Shown here piece after piece: positions 1 through 8,200 of a DNA stretch of 64,000 bases. A model generated the notes under the pieces. The model worked only from the letters and a program-made list of their open reading frames with translations. It did not search any database and had not been told where the DNA came from. The stretch comes from Anaerolineaceae bacterium UBA6105 (GTDB taxonomy: Bacteria; Chloroflexota; Anaerolineae; Anaerolineales; Anaerolineaceae). Made by a program: the position numbers and the translations under genes. The stretch spans positions 1 through 64,000 of the forward strand of contig DIWN01000058.1 in the NCBI GenBank assembly GCA_002423495.1. The letters are read 5' to 3'. Positions within the stretch are counted from its first letter, which is position 1. Every line of letters begins with the position of its first letter.

Positions 1-234
1 TTGTGACTCTTTCTCCAAGTCTCACTCATCCTTTAATCTTACTATTTTTTCGCAGCAAGCTGCGGGGAAATGCCCTCTTTTGAATTATAAGCCACCCGCT
101 TCTAAATGGGGAAATCTTATACTCATGACATCCTGGCGGGAACCTTGATAAATCAGCAAGATTTCACAAGCTTTGGTATAATTCTTGCATCATGAAAACT
201 GGCAGATTTTTTTCTGTTTTGCGGAAGGTACATT
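1..234. other. Leader region upstream of rpoN
   Basis: No convincing gene lies in these 234 bases. A short 5-bp stem with a CAAG loop sits at 51-64 but has no U-tract after it on either strand, so it is not called a terminator. The only supportable control signal is the promoter-like sequence at 173-190. Any gene to the left ends before the window. Confidence 0.6.
173..190 (+). promoter_or_regulatory. Promoter of rpoN (extended -10; also a -24/-12 match)
   Basis: A TGG-TATAAT extended -10 element lies at 174-182, about 52 bases before the rpoN start codon, with no good -35. The same stretch also reads TGG-N11-TGC with the GG (175-176) and GC (187-188) pairs spaced exactly as in a sigma-54 promoter, although the usual C after GG is T. 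Both readings are from sequence alone. The housekeeping reading is the simpler; the second would allow autoregulation. Confidence 0.5.
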
Positions 235-1638
235 ATGCTGATACTCCCTAGTCAACAGACGACCACCTCGATGTCGGCGCATCTGGCTCAAACCATGACT
301 CTGCTCGGTCTGACTCTGGATGAACTCCAGCAAAAAATCGATTCGGAGCTCGCTTCCAATCCTGCGCTGGAGTTACTGGAAGAGCGCATTTGCCCTATGT
401 GCAAGCGCCCCCTGCCACCGAAGGGACCATGCCCAATTTGCAGCCAGCCAGCCTCCTCCGAGTCGGAAGACCCAATTGTTTTTATTTCACCCCGTGAAGA
501 CTTTTACACCGGCTCAGCCTCCAGCACCGGCGAAGTGCCCGAGGAGCCTTTTGTTTCAGAATCAATCGACCTCCCCAGTTACGTTCTACGCCAGGCTGCC
601 GCTGAGCTCGCTACTGAAGACCGCTTGCTGGCAGCTTACATCCTCACACATCTTGACGAAGATGGATTTCTAACGACTACACCCCTCGAGGTCGCCCGCT
701 ACCATCATCGTTTGCCATCAGAAATAATTGACCTGATTGAAAAGCTCAAACGCTGTGACCCGGTAGGCGTCTGTTCCGCCAACCCAACCGAAGCCATGCT
801 GACACAGGTTGAAGTATTATCCGAAAATATGAATGTGCCTGCCCTGACGCGTGAAGTTGTGGCAAATCACCTTCACCAGATGAGTCAGCATCACTACCCT
901 GAAATTGCCCGCGCTTTGGGAACTAGCACGCAACAGATCCAAAAAATTGCGGCTTTCATCAGCGAGAATCTAAACCCATTCCCGGCGCGTGCCCACTGGG
1001 GCGACGTGCGCAATCCCAACAGCAACGACTCGCTGGCCTTTCACCAGCCCGACATTCTCATCTACCGTCTCAATGAAAATCCTGCCAACCCCCTGGTTGT
1101 TGAGATCATCCTTCCAATTCGCGGCACTTTGCGCGTCAATCCGCTCTTCAAATCATCTCTCAAACAGCTTGAACAAGACAAAACGGAAGAATGGCGCAGG
1201 GATATCGAAAAAGCGAATCTCTTGATCAAATGCATCCAACAGCGTTCAAATGCCTTGAGACTGCTGCTCGAGAAACTGGTCGTTATCCAAAAGGAATACA
1301 TCCTGCATGGTGACCTGGATATGAAGCCCCTCACGCGCGCTGAAATTGCGCGCTTGCTCGACATGCATGAATCCACGATCTCGCGCGCTGTTTCCAGCAA
1401 AACCGTTCAGCTCCCCAACAAAAAAATCGTTCCGCTTTCGATCTTCTTTGACCGGAGCCTGTCGTACCGAACTTTAATCAAGCAGATGATTGAGGATGAA
1501 GATCACGCCATGAGCGACTCTGAAATCCAGGGCTTGCTCAAAGAACAGGGGATCGAAATCGCCCGCCGAACGGTTGCCAAATACCGCTCAATGGAAGGCA
1601 TCCTGCCCGGAAATCTCCGTCAAAGTAAAACCAGGTAG
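235..1638 (+). CDS. rpoN: RNA polymerase sigma-54 factor
   Basis: Alternative sigma factor that directs core RNA polymerase to -24/-12 promoters and needs an AAA+ activator for open-complex formation. The 467 residues match the family length. Visible parts are the glutamine/leucine-rich activator-interaction region I (about 1-50), the core-binding and HTH regions (HTH near 366-395), and the RpoN box ARRTVAKYR at 443-451. Unusually, four cysteines (53, 56, 66, 69) form a zinc-ribbon-like C-x2-C-x9-C-x2-C just after region I, where many relatives have only an acidic linker. It heads a cluster with a kinase and an NtrC-type activator, which suggests they work together. The start follows a GGAAGG ribosome-binding sequence. 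Confidence 0.95.
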   Translation: MLILPSQQTTTSMSAHLAQTMTLLGLTLDELQQKIDSELASNPALELLEERICPMCKRPLPPKGPCPICSQPASSESEDPIVFISPREDFYTGSASSTGEVPEEPFVSESIDLPSYVLRQAAAELATEDRLLAAYILTHLDEDGFLTTTPLEVARYHHRLPSEIIDLIEKLKRCDPVGVCSANPTEAMLTQVEVLSENMNVPALTREVVANHLHQMSQHHYPEIARALGTSTQQIQKIAAFISENLNPFPARAHWGDVRNPNSNDSLAFHQPDILIYRLNENPANPLVVEIILPIRGTLRVNPLFKSSLKQLEQDKTEEWRRDIEKANLLIKCIQQRSNALRLLLEKLVVIQKEYILHGDLDMKPLTRAEIARLLDMHESTISRAVSSKTVQLPNKKIVPLSIFFDRSLSYRTLIKQMIEDEDHAMSDSEIQGLLKEQGIEIARRTVAKYRSMEGILPGNLRQSKTR

Positions 1639-1639
1639 C

Positions 1640-3592
1640 ATGGTCCCTGCCTCCCTCGACCAACAAAACAAAAAATCACCCGGTGATTCTCATCAGGATT
1701 TTTCCCTGCTGGACCGGTCTCTGATCCTGGAGTTGATTCCTGCGGCTGCCCTGGTCTATCGCCGTACAGATGACCAGATCCTCAGTGCCAATCGCAAATT
1801 CTTCGATCTGACCGCCTTTACGCTTGACGCTCTGCAGGAACTCTCGCTCAACACCCTGATCCCCGGCGACCCGGACACAAACCCCACCGGAGAGCAAAGC
1901 CGCCCGGTGCGCCTGCAAATTGCCAGTGGCGACCTGATTCTCGCCAATATGCGCATTTTGCCCATCAGCCTTACCAACCAGGTGGTCGTTCTCACATTTT
2001 CGCCCCCTGATTCCGAATTCGAAATCAGGCGCGACCTGCTGGAACAGGAATACCGCTTTGACAATTTTTCGCTTCTGACCACCCTGGGCAGCCAGAACTC
2101 TTCGCAGGCAGTTTTTCAGACTGCCAGCCAAATTCTGCAGCGCATGCTCAGCCCCAGGTTGATTCTTGCCTATCGCGTCAACCCGCGGGACGAAAAGCAG
2201 CTTCAACTGCTCAGCGCGTCCGCCCAAACAGAGGCATTTCCTTCGACCCTTGATATCGGATTGCTTGAAAGCACCCCCAGCTTGCACCTCTGGAAACTGC
2301 AGCGTGAACCCCAAAACCAACTGCAGGAAATCGCCTTGATGGAAGGCTACCATTACCTGCTCACCCTCCCCCTGCTCCACAACAATTCCCCGCAAGGACT
2401 GATGCTGGCAGCCAGCGAGACGCCCTACCCTGATGATGACACCCTGCGCTACCTGGCGCTGATGTCCGCCCACGCCGCCTCAGCAATCCAGGGGCTGAAC
2501 AGCCTCGAAAGTGCGCAAAGGACACTCAATAATATCCGGCATGTCGTCCAAATCCAGCACGCCATCACCGACAACCTCGAGGAAGGCGTTATCATCCTCA
2601 CCCCGGATCTGCGCATCGCTGAGATGAATCCAGCGGCTGAGTTTTTGCTCGGGTATTCTGGCAAAGAAGTCTTCCGTCAAAAAGCTGAAATGGTTCTGAT
2701 TGGCAACGAAACACTTTCGACCCTTTACAAGTCAGCCCAACAAGGCATCAGCACCCTGGTCGGGAACAACTTCAGCCTAAACAACCGCTCGGGCGGCTCC
2801 TTCATGGCGCAAGTGCTCTGCATCCCGGTGGTCGAAAAAGACAAAGTCCGCAGCATCGTCCTGATCCTGCGCGACATTAGCCAGACGGAGCAAATCCGCG
2901 CCCACTCCCAGCAGCTTGAACAGCGGGCGTTTCTGGGTGAAGTCTCTGCAATTTTCGCGCATGAAGTCAAAAACCCGATCAACAGCATCTCCACGGGTTT
3001 GCAGTTGATGGGGCTCACCATGAAGCCGGATGACCCCCATGCCGATCTGATCTCACGCTTGCAGAACGATTGCCTGCGTCTGACGCATTTGATGGATTCA
3101 ACCCTTACTTTCTCCAAACCGGTGGAATACAACTTTGCTCCGCTTGACCTCGCCAGCCTGATAAACTCCATCCTGGAGCGTTGGGCGCCCAGGATGTACC
3201 GCTTGAATATCAGTTACAATCTTGAGCAGCAGCCTGCCAACCCCATGGTGTTGGCAGATGGCCGCGCGATTGAACAGGTTTTTGTGAACCTGATCAGCAA
3301 CGCCATTCAGGCGATGGAAACTGATGGCGGAAGCCTGAACATAAAAATTCACCCGGTTTCACCTGAAACCAATCCGCCTCAATACGAGATTATCGTGGCT
3401 GATTCAGGACCAGGCATCCCGGAAGATTTAATTAAGCACGTTTTTGAGCCCTTCCTGACGACCAAAGCGAAGGGCACGGGTTTAGGTTTGGCTATCTCGC
3501 GCCGCATTATCACGGCGCATAAGGGAAATATCTATGTTGAAAGCTTTCCAGGCGGAACAATGTTCCACGTTCTGCTCTTGAAGGCCACCTAA
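1640..3592 (+). CDS. Soluble PAS/GAF-like sensor histidine kinase
   Basis: Cytoplasmic two-component sensor that should phosphorylate the response regulator encoded 8 bases downstream. The 650 residues show an N-terminal PAS-like domain (about 36-130), a GAF-like segment (about 150-285, weak call), a second PAS domain (about 300-420), a HisKA domain with the H-box HEVKNP (His441) and a HATPase domain ending with N-, G1- (DSGPGIP) and G2-box (KGTGLGLAIS) motifs. No transmembrane segment or signal peptide is visible, so the signal is probably intracellular (redox, ligand or protein partner). The start at 1640 is chosen because it lies just after the rpoN stop; a longer in-frame start at 1574 would overlap rpoN by 65 bases. 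The layout resembles NtrB/AtoS-type kinases. Confidence 0.9.
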   Translation: MVPASLDQQNKKSPGDSHQDFSLLDRSLILELIPAAALVYRRTDDQILSANRKFFDLTAFTLDALQELSLNTLIPGDPDTNPTGEQSRPVRLQIASGDLILANMRILPISLTNQVVVLTFSPPDSEFEIRRDLLEQEYRFDNFSLLTTLGSQNSSQAVFQTASQILQRMLSPRLILAYRVNPRDEKQLQLLSASAQTEAFPSTLDIGLLESTPSLHLWKLQREPQNQLQEIALMEGYHYLLTLPLLHNNSPQGLMLAASETPYPDDDTLRYLALMSAHAASAIQGLNSLESAQRTLNNIRHVVQIQHAITDNLEEGVIILTPDLRIAEMNPAAEFLLGYSGKEVFRQKAEMVLIGNETLSTLYKSAQQGISTLVGNNFSLNNRSGGSFMAQVLCIPVVEKDKVRSIVLILRDISQTEQIRAHSQQLEQRAFLGEVSAIFAHEVKNPINSISTGLQLMGLTMKPDDPHADLISRLQNDCLRLTHLMDSTLTFSKPVEYNFAPLDLASLINSILERWAPRMYRLNISYNLEQQPANPMVLADGRAIEQVFVNLISNAIQAMETDGGSLNIKIHPVSPETNPPQYEIIVADSGPGIPEDLIKHVFEPFLTTKAKGTGLGLAISRRIITAHKGNIYVESFPGGTMFHVLLLKAT

Positions 3593-3600
3593 GGAGTTAC

Positions 3601-4767
3601 ATGGCAGCAACAGTTTTAGTCGTTGATGATGAAGAAACCGCCCGCATGGTCGTTTCTGAGTTTTTGCGTTCAAGAGGTTACGAAGTCCTCGAAGCCGGCA
3701 CTCTGGCAGATGCCCGTGCTATTCTCTCGAAGGGTGTCGCAGACATCATCATCCTCGATGTACGCCTGCCAGATGGTTACGGTCCGCACCTTCTTAACGA
3801 AACATCACGCCTTCCCTTGCGCCCCCAGGTCATCATTGTCACTGCCCATGGCGAAGTCTCGATGGCGGTTGAAGCCATGAAAAATGGCGCGCAGGACTTC
3901 ATGGAAAAGCCTCTGGACTTGCTGGAGATGGAAAAGTCAGTCAATCGCGCTGCAGAAGTTATATCCATGCGCCGGGAATTGGCGCATTTGCGCAGCAACC
4001 AGGGCAAGCACGATGAATTTATTATCGGTGACACACCCGAGATGAAACATATCCTTGAGCTGGCAGGTCGCGCGTCGGAGTCTTCAGTTTCGGTGCTGAT
4101 CACCGGACCAACCGGCACAGGCAAGGAAGTGTTGGCACAATATATTCACCAGAACGGACCGCGTTCGGGCAAACCATTCATCGATATCAACTGCCCTGCT
4201 ATTCAACCAACTATGTTTGAATCCGAGTTGTTCGGGCATGAAGCAGGTTCCTTTACCGGCGCGACCAGCAAACGCAACGGTTTGATGGAAATCGCCGATG
4301 GCGGTATTCTCTTCCTCGATGAGATCTCCTCAATGCCGGTCGACCTCCAGGCAAAATTCTTACGTGCGCTTGAAGAACGCGCTTTCAGGCGGGTTGGCGG
4401 ATCGAACCTGATTCGCGTTGACGTTCAGGTGATCGCCGCTTCAAACCGCGACCTGAAGGAAATGATCGCAAAGCATGAGTTCAGGGAAGACCTCTATTAT
4501 CGTCTTAAGGTTGTCGACCTGGATTTGCCCTCATTGGCAGAACGCCGCCAGGATATCCCCGATCTGGTGGGTTATATGATCCGGAAGTTCAACAAACGCC
4601 TGGGCAATAACGTTCTGGATGTTTCGCCTGCCGCAATGCAAGCGCTGATCAACTATGATTGGCCGGGAAATATTCGGGAATTAAGCAATGCCATTCAACA
4701 CGCGGTTCTTTTCTGCGACGAGGCCACAATTGACCTTAACCATTTGCCAAAAGACATCACCAAATAA
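3601..4767 (+). CDS. NtrC-family sigma-54 activator without DNA-binding domain
   Basis: Response regulator that should remodel sigma-54 holoenzyme. Residues 1-120 are a receiver with phosphoacceptor Asp53. Residues about 137-370 are an AAA+ domain with Walker A GPTGTGKE (Lys175), the sigma-54-contacting loop GSFTGA at 216-221 (usual GAFTGA, Ala to Ser) and Walker B GGILFLDE (Asp240/Glu241). The protein ends at residue 388, immediately after the AAA+ lid helices, and lacks the C-terminal Fis-type HTH of ordinary NtrC proteins. The stop is followed by an intergenic promoter, not a broken HTH frame, so this looks like a true architecture. Helicobacter FlgR and chlamydial AtoC/CtcC are known activators without this domain. 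An AAGGAG sequence precedes the ATG. Confidence 0.93.
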   Translation: MAATVLVVDDEETARMVVSEFLRSRGYEVLEAGTLADARAILSKGVADIIILDVRLPDGYGPHLLNETSRLPLRPQVIIVTAHGEVSMAVEAMKNGAQDFMEKPLDLLEMEKSVNRAAEVISMRRELAHLRSNQGKHDEFIIGDTPEMKHILELAGRASESSVSVLITGPTGTGKEVLAQYIHQNGPRSGKPFIDINCPAIQPTMFESELFGHEAGSFTGATSKRNGLMEIADGGILFLDEISSMPVDLQAKFLRALEERAFRRVGGSNLIRVDVQVIAASNRDLKEMIAKHEFREDLYYRLKVVDLDLPSLAERRQDIPDLVGYMIRKFNKRLGNNVLDVSPAAMQALINYDWPGNIRELSNAIQHAVLFCDEATIDLNHLPKDITK

Positions 4768-4794
4768 GCATTTTTGAAGCTCAGGCTGGCAAGC

Positions 4795-4811
4795 TTGGCA
4801 TAGTAGTTGCA
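4795..4811 (+). promoter_or_regulatory. Sigma-54 (-24/-12) promoter
   Basis: TTGGCATAGTAGTTGCA matches the consensus TTGGCAC-N5-TTGCW at nearly every position, with the invariant GG (4797-4798) and GC (4809-4810) pairs at the required spacing. It lies between the activator gene and the membrane protein/TPR/peptidase operon, and predicts a transcription start near 4822. No enhancer repeats are evident upstream, which fits an activator that has no DNA-binding domain. Confidence 0.8.
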
Positions 4812-4813
4812 AC

Positions 4814-4847
4814 ATAACCTCCGATAAGTATTTTCATCGGAGGTTAT
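4814..4847 (+). promoter_or_regulatory. Perfect 12-bp inverted repeat covering start site and ribosome-binding site
   Basis: Arms 4814-4825 and 4836-4847 are exact reverse complements around a 10-base loop. The right arm contains the GGAGG ribosome-binding sequence (4839-4843) of the gene starting at 4850. A transcript reading through from upstream would fold it and bury that site. A transcript begun at the sigma-54 start near 4822 would lack most of the left arm and leave it open. No U-tract follows, so it is not a normal terminator. A DNA operator is the other possibility. Confidence 0.75.
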
Positions 4848-4849
4848 TT

Positions 4850-5182
4850 ATGTTAATTAATGGAGATCAGGTCCTTTTAATTGTTTCGATAGTGCTTTTT
4901 GCACTGGGCTTTCTTTGTTTGATTTTGAGCATAGTCATCCTGGTCAAGCAGTCACTCGGTCGGGGTATTCAAAGTATCGCAGAATCGACAACGATATTGG
5001 CTGAGAAAGGGATCACCGAAGGAGTATCGGGGCTGGTTGGAAACGCCTCTTTGCTCATCAGCTCCCTCAACGACCTCGCCAAATCCAACACTGGCATTGG
5101 CATATTCTTTGTCTTCCTGAGCCTGGTCCTGTTTGCCGGCGCTTATTATATGCTTAAACCATTCATTGGAGCCATGCCCTAA
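4850..5182 (+). CDS. Small two-helix membrane protein
   Basis: No family is recognised. The 110 residues contain two hydrophobic helices, about 7-31 and 83-103, joined by a polar stretch with an amphipathic look (about 32-80) and a short C-terminal tail. There is no cleavable signal peptide pattern. It is the first gene after the sigma-54 promoter and precedes the giant TPR gene by about 20 bases, so it is probably co-transcribed and may tether or signal to the cytoplasmic TPR/peptidase pair at the membrane. That role is an inference from position alone. Confidence 0.8.
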   Translation: MLINGDQVLLIVSIVLFALGFLCLILSIVILVKQSLGRGIQSIAESTTILAEKGITEGVSGLVGNASLLISSLNDLAKSNTGIGIFFVFLSLVLFAGAYYMLKPFIGAMP

Positions 5183-5202
5183 TTTTCCTTGAAGGAGTGA
5201 CA

Positions 5203-8200
5203 ATGTCGATTGAGAGATTGCTAGATCAGATCCGGGTCCGTTTTGATTCGCAGACTGCCCGCGCGGTGGTCAGCGCTTTTCGCGCAGAATCACTCGCGTG
5301 GCATTATCTTGATACTACACCCGACCTAGAACAATGGCTGGACTTTGCTTCCGATGACCTCTCCCGCTGGCAGCCTGGCGTCCTTGCGCTTTTCTCTCTC
5401 GACCACTGCCTGCCCGAACAGGATCTGACCGATCTAGAAACCAAGCTCCCTGCCGAACTGAATGAACGGGTTGCGAATGTTTTCGAAATGACCCGCCTGA
5501 CCGGTCTCGAACCGACCAGCCTGGCAGATGCCGCCCTGCTTGCGCTACACCTGCGCGAATTCCGCCGCGATGAAGGCTCATGGAAAGGACTTTCCGAAAA
5601 TTTGCTCTCGGGCAAGTGCCGGCTGCCGGTTTGGAAGACGGCTTTCGCGATCCTTCCCCAACTTGTGCCTGATTTTGATGCCGCCATGGACAGCCTGGTA
5701 ACAGAACTTTCCCCTCAGTATGCAGAGACACTTGGCAGCCTGATCGTTCACCAGGTGATAATCAATCCAACCGACGAAAATATCCGCTATCAAACCTATC
5801 GCCGCAGACTTCAAAAAGCTCCCATCGACCTGCAAATTTCCTCCCTGCGCGCTATGCGCTCGGTTGAAGACGAATCGCTGATCAAACTCCTTGCGAACAG
5901 CTTTTTGGCCCAGGTTCAGTCAGCTAACGGAGATTTCAATAAAAATGCTGGTCAATCAACTGTCGAATCTTTCCGGCAGCAGGCTGTTCTCAGCCAGATT
6001 GCCGGGCAGCCCGCGCAAGCCTCCCGCGCGATTGACCATGCCTTCAATGCACTGAACCGTCAACAAGCCGAAATACTGCGTAATCTCGCTTTTGAACTCG
6101 AGACCTCCAGCCCCGAAGAAGCCCGCAAGACCTGGGAAGAAATTCTTCGGCTGCAGCCAGACAACACGACTTACAAAAAAGAATACGCGGAATTCCTGAT
6201 CGCGAATGATGATCCTGATTATGGCTACGAAATTCTGCAGGAGATCCCGGATGATGCCACCAGGGCGCTTTACGCCCTGCGCTATCCAGTCACCAGCGCG
6301 ACTGACCCCGAAGGCACGCATTCGCTGGATAAAGCCCTCGAAAAGACAACGCTCCAAACCAGCAACTCGCGCTTTTCCTCCGAGTCCGACAATCTCAAGG
6401 CTGCCCGCTACGCCTTTGAAAACAAGAAGTATCAAACTGCCAGCAATTTCATCCGCAAAGCGCTGGCTGAAAATCCCAACAATCTGGAAGCCATCAAGCT
6501 TTCCGGTCTGATTGACCGCCACTTGGCAAACATCGACGATGCGATTGAATCCAGCGCGCTGCTGGCGGTTTTTGAGCCGCAAAATCAAACCAACAAAAAA
6601 GATCTGGCCTCGCTTTACCTCCAATCGCAGCAGCCGGAAAATGCCCTCAAGATCTACCAGGATCTTATCCATGCTTCAAGTGAACCTTCACGCACTGACC
6701 TGCTCAACTTCGCTGAAATTTCCATCAAAGCTTCCCAAGCTGAAAAAGCCATTCCAATCGCGCAGGCTTTCCTGAAAAAGGACGCGTTTGACGGCGAAGC
6801 TTTGGTTTTGCTCTGCAATGCCCTGATCGTCACAGGCAAACACGATGAAGCCGTTGCTGTGCTCGAAAAAGCTTCTGCTGTTGCCCCGGAAAAGCCTGCC
6901 AGCTGGCTCTCGCTGGCACGAATCTGGACCAGCCTGGGTCAGGAAGAAAAAGCCATGCAAGCCCTGCGCAAGGCCAAAGCGGCCTTGCCGGATGACCCCG
7001 CAATTCTAAGCGCTCTCGGATCGCTATATCTTGCGAATGATCAGCCAACTGAAGCCATCAGCGTTCTCAGGCAGGCTTTTCAACTTGATCCATCCAGCTC
7101 TTCTGTTAGAAAGTCACTGGCGCAAGCCTATCTGACCCACGGCTACATTGACGAAGCCTGGACGACCATCGCACCGCTTGAGGACGATTACACTTCCGAT
7201 CCGGAGTTGGCATACGTCCTGGGGCAAACACTGGCTGCCATGGGAGACCTGAATGGCGCCCGACCTGTACTGCGTTTTGCCTGGCAGTCAAACCGCTCAG
7301 ACAATGCCTTAAAATCCTACGCGGAACTTTTAATCAAAAGCTACAGCGAGGGCGTAAAACCTGGAACTCAGGAAGTAAAAGAGATGTCCCAGTTACTTTC
7401 CATCATGGAAGAACGCCAACAGGAACGGGATGGGCTCTTTGACATGCGCCTGCTGCAGGCTGATCTAAAAGCAAGCCTCGGCATGCACGACGCTGCCTAC
7501 CAGGACTACCTCCAGCTCCTTGACTTCCCGGAGGCAAGGTCTCCACGTTCGTATCATCACCTCCAGTTCCAAACCGGTAAAACAGCGCTTGCACTGGGGC
7601 TGACGGATATCAGCCTGGCATCGCTGCAGGAAGCGGTTCTGATCGACCCTGACGACCTGCCCTCCCGACATACCCTCGCGAAAGCCTATATGGAAGCCAA
7701 TCTGGAAGACGAGGGCTTTGCAACTGCCCGCTCCGCCATGCAGATCGCTCCAACAGAAATAGAAAATGTGCTTTGGTACAGCGACTTCATGGGCGGGCAC
7801 AACAACGCCCGCGAGGCCATCCAGGTCTTGAAGGACACCATCCACCTCCGTCCGGATGACAAAGCGCTCTACCTGACGCTTGCGCGCACTTACGTCAATC
7901 TGAATCAAATAGAAGAAACCAAAGAAACTCTCAACCAAATGCTCGCATTGGAAGACATCGAGACTGAAGAATATGTCAATGTGGCCAATCTCTACCTCCA
8001 CATGAATCAGCCCGATGAAGCTTCGCTCATCATTAAAAAAGCGATTTCAGATAATCCCTTCCCGGATTTTGCTGAAAGTTGCGATTTGATTTATTCTGTC
8101 CTCAAACTTGGTGACTCCGCAGCGGCTTTACAGTTGATCACTGATCTTGAGCCGGCGCTTCAGGCTAACCTTGCCTACCCATTGCTAAAATCCGACGTGC

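Noticed and set aside
51..64. Terminator before rpoN
   Set aside because: Only five base pairs and no T-run after the stem on either strand.
320..673. Alternative reading frames inside large genes (for example within rpoN, the TPR and ileS genes)
   Set aside because: They are shadows of strongly supported genes, with no ribosome-binding sequence or family resemblance.
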